DNA from: CAZMNY01 sp964567745
GTDB lineage: Bacteria; Planctomycetota; Planctomycetia; Pirellulales; Pirellulaceae
Reading direction: 5' to 3'
Assembly (NCBI GenBank): GCA_964567745.1
Contig: CAZMNY010000021.1
Span: 73,032-137,031, forward strand
Length of the DNA: 64,000 nucleotides
Part shown: positions 43,756-52,997 of the stretch, piece after piece
Numbering within the stretch: the first letter of the stretch is position 1
Layout of the letters: every line of letters starts with the position of its first letter
Made by a program: the position numbers and the translations under genes
The notes under the pieces: model-generated
What the model saw: the letters and a program-made list of their open reading frames with translations, nothing else
Told to the model about the DNA's origin: nothing
Database searches by the model: none

Positions 43756-46263
43756 ATGATTATGCGACGCCCCCACGCCGCAGCCGCTGTCATGCTGGCT
43801 GCTACCCTACCCGCGCTTTGCTTCCCCACAATTTGTCTTCAAGCCGCTGACTCTCAACCGCCAGGATTGGGAGAACCGGGCAAGCTGCTCAAATTGGAAA
43901 TTACCACAGGACGCGGCGCTGATCGCGTCGTGATCGCTGGCCGCGACACCGGACAACAGTTGCTCGTCAGCGGAGTTCATAGCTCAGGGCAGATTCGCGA
44001 TCTCACTCGCGCCGTTTCCTATTCTGTCGAACCCGCCGATGTTATTCGCGTTGATGAAACGGGTTACGTCAATGGAGTTCAGGAGGGTGAAGTTGTTATT
44101 CGCGCGACTGCACCGGATGGCATTCAAGTCGCCATTCAAGTCGTGGTCACCAACATCAAAGACGATACGCCGATAAACTTCGCCAATCAAATCGTGCCGG
44201 CGTTTACGAAGCACGGTTGTAACAGCGGCGGTTGCCACGGCAAATCCGGGGGACAAAACGGATTCGCCTTGTCGCTGCTCGGATTCGAGCCGACGGAAGA
44301 CTTCGAGTATTTGGTTAAGGAGGGACGAGGACGCCGACTGTTTCTGGCGGCTCCAACACGTAGCTTGCTGCTTGAAAAAGCAACGGCTCAAGCACCTCAT
44401 GGCGGCGGCCAGCGAATCGAACTTAATTCGCCAGCGTACAATTTGATCCGTCGCTGGATCGAGCAAGGCGTCCCTTACGGAGAAGATACCGATCCGAAAG
44501 TCGTTGGCATCGAAGTGTTCCCCAAAGAGCGACTTATGGGGCGCGATGCCCATCAACAACTGACTGTTGTGGCGAGTTTCAGCGATGGACATACCGAAGA
44601 CGTCACGCGGATGACTCAATTCGATTCCAACGATACGGAAATGGGAGAGGTCAGTGTTAGCGGCTTGGTCTCCACGGCCAAGTTGACCGGAAGCGTGGCC
44701 GTCATGGCTCGCTATCAAGGTCACGTCGGAGTCTTCCGCGGCACCGTCCCGCTGGGCATCGCGGTCAAGGAATTGCCGGCACCGAAAAACTACATCGATC
44801 AACTCGTCTTCAAAAAGCTACTGGCTCTCGGGCTGCCCGCTTCGCAACTCTCCAACGACTGGGTGTTTCAGCGACGCGTCACGATTGACCTCGCCGGACG
44901 ACTTCCGACTCGAGAAGAAGCCGAGGCGTTTTTGTCGAACACAGATCCGGACAAGCGGGCCAAGTGGATTGACAGTCTGCTAACGAGCACCGACCACGCC
45001 GAATTTTTTGCTAACAAGTGGTCAGCAATCCTCCGAAACAAGCGAAACAAGAACGAAGACCGAAATGCGACGTTCGCGTTCTACGATTGGATTCGACAAA
45101 GTTTCTACACCAACAAGCCGTACGATCAATTTGTTCGCGAGATACTTTCATCAAGCGGTCAAGCCGATACGAATCCGCCCGTCGCATGGTATCGCGAAGT
45201 GAAAGACCAATCGGCTCAGGTTGAAGACACGGCTCAACTGTTCCTTGGATTGCGAATTCAGTGCGCTCGCTGCCACCACCATCCGTTCGAGGTTTGGAGC
45301 CAGCAAGATTACTACGGCTTCGCGGCCTTTTTCGCTCAGGTCGGGCGGAAAAAGGGTGACGTACCGGCGCTCGATCGTGTCTATCACCGGCGTGGCGTTG
45401 CTCAAGCCAAGAATCCGAAGAACCAGGCGGTCGTGAAGCCAACGGGCCTTGGCGGGGCGCCGCTGGAAATCGACCCGGACGACGACCCTCGGCACCATCT
45501 CGCCGATTGGCTTTCCGAGCCCAGCAATCCGTTTTTCGCTAGTGCCCTGGTGAACCGATATTGGAAGCACTTCTTTGGCCGCGGGCTGGTTGATCCCGAG
45601 GACGACATGCGGGTCACCAATCCGGCGACGAATCCCGAATTGCTCGACGCGCTCGCCAAGGATTTTATCGATCACAAGTTCGACTTGCGTCACTTGATGC
45701 GAACCATTTGCAACTCGAACGTCTATCAACTGAGTTCCGAACCAAATGAGTGGAATCAGAACGACAAGCAGAACTTCTCGCGTTATTACCCCAAGCGACT
45801 TAACGCCGAGGTCTTGCTTGACGCGATCGACCAGTTGACTGGCACCAAGTCGCAGTTCAGCGGACTTCCCGCCGGCACTCGTGCAACGCAACTTCCGGAC
45901 AACGGCTTCAGCTCGTACTTCCTGACCGTGTTCGGGCGTCCCGAATCGAGCAGTGCGTGCGAGTGTGAGCGATCGTCTGAGGCAAACCTGGCGCAGAGCT
46001 TGCACCTGCTCAACTCGAGTGAGATTCAGGGCAAGCTGACTAGCGGAGCCGGCAGCGCAGCGACCCTGAACAAGGACAAAGCTCGTGGCGATGAGGCGAA
46101 GATTCGCGAGCTTTACCTTCTGGCGTTTTCTCGCGAGCCGACATCGGATGAGACTCGAATTGCGATCAAGCACATTGCCAAGAATGAGAAGAATACCCAG
46201 CATGCCTTCGAGGATATTGTCTGGGCGCTAATCAACACGAAAGAGTTTCTGTTCAACCACTAG
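43756..46263 (+). CDS. DUF1549/DUF1553 planctomycete protein with Ig-like and cytochrome-type motifs
   Basis: The 835-residue secreted protein has a signal peptide (about 5-30) and a bacterial Ig-like domain (about 35-130). A CX4CH motif follows, C155-C160-H161 in GCNSGGCHGKSGGQNGF. A second beta domain precedes DUF1549 (about 350-550, with CARCHHHPFEVW, C503-C506-H507) and DUF1553 (about 570-820, with NRYWKHFFGRGLVDP). The CxxCH-type motifs could bind heme. This family is abundant in planctomycetes and of unknown function. AAAGGA precedes the ATG. It starts a run of three large secreted-protein genes; the usual DUF1501 neighbour is absent here. Confidence 0.92.
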   Translation: MIMRRPHAAAAVMLAATLPALCFPTICLQAADSQPPGLGEPGKLLKLEITTGRGADRVVIAGRDTGQQLLVSGVHSSGQIRDLTRAVSYSVEPADVIRVDETGYVNGVQEGEVVIRATAPDGIQVAIQVVVTNIKDDTPINFANQIVPAFTKHGCNSGGCHGKSGGQNGFALSLLGFEPTEDFEYLVKEGRGRRLFLAAPTRSLLLEKATAQAPHGGGQRIELNSPAYNLIRRWIEQGVPYGEDTDPKVVGIEVFPKERLMGRDAHQQLTVVASFSDGHTEDVTRMTQFDSNDTEMGEVSVSGLVSTAKLTGSVAVMARYQGHVGVFRGTVPLGIAVKELPAPKNYIDQLVFKKLLALGLPASQLSNDWVFQRRVTIDLAGRLPTREEAEAFLSNTDPDKRAKWIDSLLTSTDHAEFFANKWSAILRNKRNKNEDRNATFAFYDWIRQSFYTNKPYDQFVREILSSSGQADTNPPVAWYREVKDQSAQVEDTAQLFLGLRIQCARCHHHPFEVWSQQDYYGFAAFFAQVGRKKGDVPALDRVYHRRGVAQAKNPKNQAVVKPTGLGGAPLEIDPDDDPRHHLADWLSEPSNPFFASALVNRYWKHFFGRGLVDPEDDMRVTNPATNPELLDALAKDFIDHKFDLRHLMRTICNSNVYQLSSEPNEWNQNDKQNFSRYYPKRLNAEVLLDAIDQLTGTKSQFSGLPAGTRATQLPDNGFSSYFLTVFGRPESSSACECERSSEANLAQSLHLLNSSEIQGKLTSGAGSAATLNKDKARGDEAKIRELYLLAFSREPTSDETRIAIKHIAKNEKNTQHAFEDIVWALINTKEFLFNH

Positions 46264-46541
46264 AAGACGAGTCACTCAGCTACGGAATGGCATCGCTTCA
46301 TTTCGTGGCTGGGACGCGCGGCTCGAATTCGACACCGACACACCGACTTCCCTCCTTCGGATGACCGGATGGCATCGATCGATCGGTCGCCCGCAACGCT
46401 CTAACGCGGCAGGCGACTCGACGCCTTCCGGTTTGATTACTCGCAAGCTCACAATCAGAATGGATCCCCAGCGGAGCGATTCTGTACACCCCGCCTGCTG
46501 GGCAATATTGCCACACACCTAAGATCCCAAAGGAATGACCC

Positions 46542-49421
46542 ATGCGGCAAACGCTGGTTGCTTCTTGTACGTTCCTGACCATTGCCCTGACCAATCTGAT
46601 GAGCGGCGCGCTGTTGGCTCAATTGCCGATCGGTGAGTTGACGACGCTCTATCCCAATGGAGGGCAGCAAGGAACGACCGTGACGGTCACCGCTGGCGGC
46701 GCGAATTTGGATGACGGTGCGGCGCTCATTTTCAGCCATCCGGGCATCACGGCGAAGGTCAAACAGGTCGCACCGGTCGAGTTTCAAAAGACCGGTGCGA
46801 AGCAATACAACCAATTCGACGTATCGATCGCCAAAAATGTCCCGGTGGGACGCTACGAAGCACGTGTCGTCGGCCGCTTTGGCGCGTCGAGTCCCCGCGT
46901 ATTCAAGGTGGGATCGCTGCCAGAATTACTCGATGACGGGTCGAACAAGACGCCGGAGACAGCCAAAGCGACCGCGCTCAACACGGTGACGAATGGCCGC
47001 ATCGACGCGGCGACACGAGAATATCTAAAGCTATCGTTGAAGTCGAACCAGCGAGTCATCTTGGATTGCCGCGCGGCTCGAATCGATTCTCGGCTGGACG
47101 GCGTGCTCGTGTTGTTCGACGCGAACAACCGCGAAGTGGCTCGCAGTCGTCGACGGCTTGCCCGCGATCCGCTGATCGATTTTCGCGCGCCGCAAGATGG
47201 CGAGTACACGTTAATGCTTTACGATTTTCTTTATCGTGGCGGCATCGAATATTTCTACCGACTGAAGATTCACACGGGAGCGCATGTCGATTTCACGATG
47301 CCGCTTGCCGCCGTTCCAGGCTCCAATGTGCCGTACACGATCTATGGTCGCAACTTGCCGGGAGGAGTCGATACGAACGTCAAGATCGACGGCGACGTGC
47401 TTCAAAAGGCGATTGCGAACATGGCAGCGCCGCCAAATGCGGTTGATAGTGTCGGCGCCGAAGCGCTCGTTTCAACTTCGGCCGCCAGTTTGGACGGCTT
47501 TGCTTCGGCGCCGTTTGGCGTCGATCCAATCCGCTTGGGCTTGGCCAAGACAGCGAGAATTGTGGTTGAATCGGAGCCAAACAACAAGCATGAGACGGCG
47601 ACCACAGTCAAAGCGCCTTGCGAAGTGCACGGGCAGTTCTATCCGCGTCGCGACGACGATTGGATCGAATTCGAAGCCGCCAAGGGCCAGGTGTTCTGGA
47701 TTGAAGTCGTGTCGCAACGACTCGGCTGGGAAACGGATCCCTACATAACCATTCATCGAGTTGTGAAGGACGCAAAAGGCGTCGTGACGTTGGCTGACGT
47801 CGTTCAGATTGACGACCCAAGCGATCGCAAAACCAAAATCGGAGGCAACTTCGATACGTCGAGCGACGATCCGTCCGCCCGTTTTGCGACGCCCGAAACG
47901 GCGACCTATCGGTTGCGAGTTCGAGATCAATTCGGCGCGTCCCGCGATGACCCGCGATATACGTACCGACTGATTATTCGCGAGCAGACGCCTGACTTCC
48001 GACTTTACGCCCTGCCTCAACAAACCAAGGTCGCCAATGCGAACCAAGTGCTCTCGTTCTCGCCCGTCTTGCGGCAAGGCGGCTCGTGCCTTCTTCGCGT
48101 CGATGTGGCTAGGGCCGACGGATTTACCGGGCAGGTTGACCTACGCGTCGAAGGGTTGCCGGAAGGAGTCACCTGCCGCGAGACGGTCTTGCCTGCCGGT
48201 GCCAACACGGCTTGGCTCGTCCTGCAGGCGGCGGATTCCGCCAAAGCGGCCGCCAGTGCAATACGTGTCGTCGGCAAAGCGACGATCAATGAGAAAGCAG
48301 TCGAAAGGACTGCTCGACCCGCCTCAATCGTCTGGGGTACAGCCAACAAGACTTTGATTCGGTCTGAGCATCGAGCAACGCAAGACTTGGTTGTCTCGGT
48401 GATCGCGGAGAAACACCAATTGGAAGCGAAACTCGGCGGCGACGCACGCATCGTGACGTCGAAGGGCGGCAAGATTTCGATCCCGTTGAATTTGGCCCGA
48501 CGAGGATTTGCTGGCGACATCAAGTTTGTCGCTAACAACCTTCCTGCGGAACTCAAGCCGGCGGATGTCACTATCAAAGGTGCCGATTCGGCGGGCAAAC
48601 TCGAATGGACGCTCGCCAATGCCAAAGCCAAACCGGGCGTCTACTCGCTTCATCTTCGCGGTGACATCAAAGTAAAGCACGTTCGAAACCCCGACGCGAT
48701 CGCTCGCGCTGAGACCGCTCAGAAAGAAGTCGTTGCTTCCGTTGCTGCATTGGCGGAGGAAGTCAAGCAGAAGACGGCCGCGCGAGATCAAGCCGTCAAG
48801 GCGATGAATGAAGCGAATGCTGCCCTAAAGCAAGCCGAGCAAGCGATGAAGACGGCAACGGCCGCCGAGAAGAAGGCGATGGCCGAGAAGACCGTCGGGG
48901 ACGCAAAAAAGAACTCGGAAGCAGCCGCAAAAGCCAACGCGGATGCGGCCAAGGCGCTTGCCGATGCGCTCGCCGTGCAAAAGCGAGCCGCCGCTGCGAA
49001 AACGGCGGTCGACAAACAGGTGGCGGCCGTCAAGAAAGCCAACGCCGCGAAAGATGCGAACATCACGGTCGTTTCCAGCCCCGTCACGATCGAAGTCGTT
49101 GCTTCGCCGATCGAAATGAAAGTCACTCCTCCAACGCCGCTGAAACAGGGCGCCAAAGGGACCTTTCAAATCGCTTTCGATCGCAAGTTCGGATTTGCTG
49201 AAGCGATGAACGTCGCCCTCACCGCGCCCGCTGCGGCCAAAGGCCTATCGGTTGCGAAAGCTGCCGTCGCCAAAGACGCCAAGACGGCTGCAATCGAAGT
49301 TACCGCCGCGGCCGACGCCAAGCCCGGCGATCATACAGTTACCGTCAAGGTGACGGCCACGTTTAACAAAGTACCAGTCGAAACGGTGCAAACTGTCGTC
49401 GTTCGCATCGAACCGAAGTAG
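46542..49421 (+). CDS. Secreted PPC-domain protein with Ala/Lys-rich coiled coil
   Basis: The 959-residue protein has a signal peptide (about 5-26) and an IPT/Ig-like domain (about 30-120). Beta-sandwich pre-peptidase C-terminal (PPC) type segments lie near 145-245 and 345-480 (ESEPNNKHETATTV, then DDDWIEFEAAKGQVFWIEV). Further beta domains run to about 720. An Ala/Lys/Glu-rich coiled coil at about 725-840 and a C-terminal Ig-like domain (about 850-959) end the protein. No protease domain is present. AAAGGA precedes the ATG. It lies between the DUF1549 and cytochrome-WD40 genes and is likely an extracytoplasmic partner of them. Confidence 0.82.
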   Translation: MRQTLVASCTFLTIALTNLMSGALLAQLPIGELTTLYPNGGQQGTTVTVTAGGANLDDGAALIFSHPGITAKVKQVAPVEFQKTGAKQYNQFDVSIAKNVPVGRYEARVVGRFGASSPRVFKVGSLPELLDDGSNKTPETAKATALNTVTNGRIDAATREYLKLSLKSNQRVILDCRAARIDSRLDGVLVLFDANNREVARSRRRLARDPLIDFRAPQDGEYTLMLYDFLYRGGIEYFYRLKIHTGAHVDFTMPLAAVPGSNVPYTIYGRNLPGGVDTNVKIDGDVLQKAIANMAAPPNAVDSVGAEALVSTSAASLDGFASAPFGVDPIRLGLAKTARIVVESEPNNKHETATTVKAPCEVHGQFYPRRDDDWIEFEAAKGQVFWIEVVSQRLGWETDPYITIHRVVKDAKGVVTLADVVQIDDPSDRKTKIGGNFDTSSDDPSARFATPETATYRLRVRDQFGASRDDPRYTYRLIIREQTPDFRLYALPQQTKVANANQVLSFSPVLRQGGSCLLRVDVARADGFTGQVDLRVEGLPEGVTCRETVLPAGANTAWLVLQAADSAKAAASAIRVVGKATINEKAVERTARPASIVWGTANKTLIRSEHRATQDLVVSVIAEKHQLEAKLGGDARIVTSKGGKISIPLNLARRGFAGDIKFVANNLPAELKPADVTIKGADSAGKLEWTLANAKAKPGVYSLHLRGDIKVKHVRNPDAIARAETAQKEVVASVAALAEEVKQKTAARDQAVKAMNEANAALKQAEQAMKTATAAEKKAMAEKTVGDAKKNSEAAAKANADAAKALADALAVQKRAAAAKTAVDKQVAAVKKANAAKDANITVVSSPVTIEVVASPIEMKVTPPTPLKQGAKGTFQIAFDRKFGFAEAMNVALTAPAAAKGLSVAKAAVAKDAKTAAIEVTAAADAKPGDHTVTVKVTATFNKVPVETVQTVVVRIEPK

Positions 49422-49514
49422 GCTCATAACGAGTCTTGATTCGCGATGGTTTCGAGCCGTTGCGGCTCACAACGTCAGAATTCAAAATCAATTAATGCCT
49501 CGCAAAGACCCCAT

Positions 49515-49520
49515 GAGGTG
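49515..49520 (+). promoter_or_regulatory. Ribosome binding site selecting the third in-frame ATG
   Basis: GAGGTG ends 4 bases before ATG 49525. The upstream in-frame ATGs at 49495 and 49513 have no SD site. Starting at 49525 also gives a compact signal peptide. Confidence 0.65.
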
Positions 49521-49524
49521 CAGA

Positions 49525-52500
49525 ATGTTTTTTAGCCGTACTGTTGCCAATCGAACGACTGCAGCGCTCGCCGCTTTGCTTGTGGTCGCCGCATTCTGTA
49601 CCGGTTCCGCACTCGCGGACGAAATCAAGATCGATGAGGTCAAGCAGAGCGAGCCCGTCGATTTCGCAAAGCAGATTCTGCCGATTCTGCGCAAGAAGTG
49701 TCTGGCCTGCCACAACAGCACGGAAGCGGAAAGCGATTTCGTGATGGAGACGCCCGCGGCAATCGCCAAAGGCGGCGCAGAGGGGGCCGGATTGGTCGCC
49801 GGAAAAGGCCTTGAAAGCCACGTGCTTCAAGTTGCGGCTCATCGAAAAGAGCCGTTCATGCCGCCAGAGGACAACGATGTGCAGGCGAGCAACTTGACGT
49901 CGGCGGAATTGGGCTTGTTCAAGCTCTGGATCGATCAAGGCGCCAAAGGCGGCGCCGGTTCCGGTTTGGGACCGATCCAATGGCAGCCGCTCCCAGCTGG
50001 TGTGAATCCGATCTACGCGACCGCGATTACTCCAGATGGTCAGTACGCCGCCGCCGGCCGCGCCAACCAGGTCTTTATTTTTCACGTTCCCAGCAAACGC
50101 GAAATCGGTCGCTTGACCGATCCGCAATTGGCCAAACAATTACAACAGAACGCAGGCGTCTCGCACTTGGACTTGATCCAGTCGTTGGCGTTTTCGCCTA
50201 AAGGCGATCTTCTCGCTTCTGGTGGATATCGAACCGCCAAACTTTGGCGCCGACCAACCAACGTCAAGTTGGGCGACTTGAAAGGCGTCGCGTCGCCTGC
50301 GAGCGCTCTCGCCGTTTCCAACGATGGGGCGACCATCGCTGTTGGTGAAGAGAGCGGGGTTATTCGAGTCTATACGAGTGGCAAGGCGGACCCGGCCAAG
50401 TCCCTTCAAGGGCATACCGGAGCGGTCACGGGAATGGCTTTCTCCGCGGATGGAACTCGATTGGTTTCCTCCTCGAAAGACAAGACGTCCCGCGTTTGGA
50501 CATTGGCGGATGGCAAAGAGCAAAAGAAGGTCGAAACGCCAGCCGAAGCGACGTCGTCTGCCTGGGTCGATGACGCTCATGTTGCCGTGGGCGGTGCCGA
50601 CAAGATCATCCGTATCTTCGCTCTGGCCGACGGGAAATCGGGGCGAGAGCTCAAAGGTCATACCCAGTCGGTCGATTCGCTAGTTGCCTTTGGCGACAAA
50701 CAGCTGCTTTCAGGCGGACCGGACGGGACGCTGAAACATTGGAATGCGGCTGATGGCAAGTTGATTCGATCGATGAATCACGCTGGCCCTCTCACTTCGG
50801 TCGCAGTCAATTCCGACGCAACTCGATTCGCTTCGAGCAGCGCGAATAAGACAGCGAAAATTTGGGACGCCTCCAACGGACGCCAGTTGTTCGAGCTCAA
50901 AGGCGACTATCAGCTTCAAGCCAACGAGGCCGACCTGAATCGGGCGATGGCTTTGGCGAAGAAGCGAGTCGATTTGGCCAATGCCGATTTGAAAGCGGCG
51001 CAGGCTCGAAAGAAAGCAGAAGAGGACAACAAGAAAAAAGCGGATGAGGCTTCAAAGAAAGCAGTCGAGGAGCACAAGAAAAAGGTCGAAGCCGCCAAGA
51101 AACCCGTTGCTGACAAAGCGGCCGCGGATAAGAAGCTAGTCGAGACGACTGACGCCGCCAAAAAGGCCGACGAAGCCAAGAAGGCGAAAGACAGCGTCGT
51201 CGAGACCCACAAGAATGAACTCAAGGCGGAGCAAGCGAAGCAGACGGCCGCCAATGCAGCGGTTGCCAAATCGGCTGCCGCCCTCAAGACGGCTCAGACC
51301 GCTGCGACTGCAGCAACGACAGCGGCAACCAAGGCGGCGCAAACCGCCGCCGCCGCGCAGAAGACCGTCGATACTGACAAGGCTGCCGCTACCAAAGCCC
51401 AGGCGTTGGCCGACACCACGTTGGCGACTTCTCAACAGGCGGCCAAAGCGGCCGCGGCCAAAGCGGACGACAAAGCGCTCGCCGCAGCCGCCAAAACGGC
51501 GAAAGACGCCGAGGACAAAGCGGCCTCAGCGGCGAAATCAGCGAAGGACAAGCTGGCCAAGTCAACCGTCGCGCTGACCACCTCGCAGAACACAAAGAAG
51601 ACGGCAGACGCGAACGCGGCCAAAACCAAGGCGACAGCCGCTACGGCTCTCACCGCGAAAACGAAAACGGACACCGAGAAGAAAACCGCTGATGCTCGCG
51701 TCACCGCAGTGCAAGCGAAACTGACCAAGTCGACTGCTGAGCAGAAGACAGCAACGACGGACTTGGCCAAGGCAACGGCTGCCCAGAAAGCGGCTGATGC
51801 CGAGGTCAAGAAACAGACACCGATTGAGAAGAAAGCCAGCGACGAATTGAAGTCGGCCGAACGAACTCTCGCGGCAGCCAAGCGAAGCGCGACGCGAGCT
51901 GTTGGTTCCGTGAAAAAGGCGACCGAAGATATCCCGCCGATCGAGGCGACGATCAAAACGTTGACCGACCTTCACAAGAAGTCGGAAGGCGTGTTGGCCG
52001 CAGCCAAGAAGGTCACCACGGATTCGCAAAAGCCACTTCAAACCGTCGCCTTTTCGGGCGATGGAGCGACGTTGGCGACCAGTGGCGACGATGGGCGAGT
52101 CCACCTTTGGGACTCGGCCACCGGTACGCCGATGGGCATCCTTGAAGGGCATGGGCAAGCCATCGGCCATGTGGCGTTCGTCAAAGGCGTCGAGCTGGTT
52201 ACGGCGGGCGGCAAGGCGGTCATTCGATGGAATTCGCAGCCCGATTGGGCGTTGGAACGAGTGATTGGCGATGTGGCCGATGATTCCAAATTGTTGGATC
52301 GAGTCACCGCGTTGGCTTTCAATCATGACGGCTCGATTTTGGCCACCGGTAGCGGCGAACCGTCTCGAAGCGGTCAAGTCAAATTGTGGAAGACCGCCGA
52401 CGGCGCACTGGTCCGCGAGTTGAAGGAACCGCACAGTGATACGGTCCTCGGCTTGGAATTCGATCGCAAAGACGAACACCTGGCCACCTGCGGGGCCGAT

Positions 52501-52968
52501 CGATTCGTCAAGGTCTTCAAAGTTTCCGATGGCTCTTTTGTTCGCTCGTTCGAAGGCCACACCCACCACGTGCTCGGCGTCAGTTGGAGCGCGGACAGTC
52601 GCACGTTGGCTAGCGGCGGCGCCGACAAAGTGATCAAGATTTGGGATTTCCGAACGGGAGATCAAAAGCGAACGATCACCGGTTTCGCCAAAGAAGTGAC
52701 CTCGATTCAGTTCGTCGCGGACGGAACGAACGTCATTGCTTCATGCGGCGACGCGCGAGTCCACGTCAAGCGAAGCGACAATGGCGGCAACGTTCGGACC
52801 CTGAGCGGCGCGAGCGATTTCATGTACGCGGTTGACGTAACAGCCGACGGCAAGACCTTCATCGCGGGCGGCCAAGACAGCGTCGTTCGCATTTGGTCGG
52901 ATAACGGCCAAGTGGTCGCGACCTTTGAACCACCTAAGATCGACGAGCCCAAGAAGGACGGCGAATAG
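49525..52968 (+). CDS. Planctomycete-type cytochrome c / WD40 protein with a large coiled-coil insertion
   Basis: The 1147-residue secreted protein has a signal peptide (about 1-31) and a PSCyt1-like heme domain (about 38-140; C59-C62-H63 in KCLACHN, with an FMPPEDN Met ligand motif). A first set of WD40 repeats (about 150-462; SPKGDLLASGGYRTAKLW, DKTSRVWTLADG) is followed by an Ala/Lys/Thr-rich coiled coil of about 370 residues (465-837). A second WD40 set follows (838-1130; GADRFVKVFKVSDG, ADKVIKIWDF). The coiled coil splits the WD40 region, so the blades may form one or two propellers around it. Function is unknown; heme binding is inferred from the CxxCH motif. Confidence 0.88.
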   Translation: MFFSRTVANRTTAALAALLVVAAFCTGSALADEIKIDEVKQSEPVDFAKQILPILRKKCLACHNSTEAESDFVMETPAAIAKGGAEGAGLVAGKGLESHVLQVAAHRKEPFMPPEDNDVQASNLTSAELGLFKLWIDQGAKGGAGSGLGPIQWQPLPAGVNPIYATAITPDGQYAAAGRANQVFIFHVPSKREIGRLTDPQLAKQLQQNAGVSHLDLIQSLAFSPKGDLLASGGYRTAKLWRRPTNVKLGDLKGVASPASALAVSNDGATIAVGEESGVIRVYTSGKADPAKSLQGHTGAVTGMAFSADGTRLVSSSKDKTSRVWTLADGKEQKKVETPAEATSSAWVDDAHVAVGGADKIIRIFALADGKSGRELKGHTQSVDSLVAFGDKQLLSGGPDGTLKHWNAADGKLIRSMNHAGPLTSVAVNSDATRFASSSANKTAKIWDASNGRQLFELKGDYQLQANEADLNRAMALAKKRVDLANADLKAAQARKKAEEDNKKKADEASKKAVEEHKKKVEAAKKPVADKAAADKKLVETTDAAKKADEAKKAKDSVVETHKNELKAEQAKQTAANAAVAKSAAALKTAQTAATAATTAATKAAQTAAAAQKTVDTDKAAATKAQALADTTLATSQQAAKAAAAKADDKALAAAAKTAKDAEDKAASAAKSAKDKLAKSTVALTTSQNTKKTADANAAKTKATAATALTAKTKTDTEKKTADARVTAVQAKLTKSTAEQKTATTDLAKATAAQKAADAEVKKQTPIEKKASDELKSAERTLAAAKRSATRAVGSVKKATEDIPPIEATIKTLTDLHKKSEGVLAAAKKVTTDSQKPLQTVAFSGDGATLATSGDDGRVHLWDSATGTPMGILEGHGQAIGHVAFVKGVELVTAGGKAVIRWNSQPDWALERVIGDVADDSKLLDRVTALAFNHDGSILATGSGEPSRSGQVKLWKTADGALVRELKEPHSDTVLGLEFDRKDEHLATCGADRFVKVFKVSDGSFVRSFEGHTHHVLGVSWSADSRTLASGGADKVIKIWDFRTGDQKRTITGFAKEVTSIQFVADGTNVIASCGDARVHVKRSDNGGNVRTLSGASDFMYAVDVTADGKTFIAGGQDSVVRIWSDNGQVVATFEPPKIDEPKKDGE

Positions 52969-52997
52969 GACGGTGTAGGCGGCTTGTGCGATGTTCT

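Noticed and set aside
51215..51595. Arg/Pro- and Ala/Ser-rich frames within the coiled-coil insertion of the cytochrome-WD40 gene
   Set aside because: Repetitive Ala/Lys codons keep other frames open; the products are of pure low complexity.
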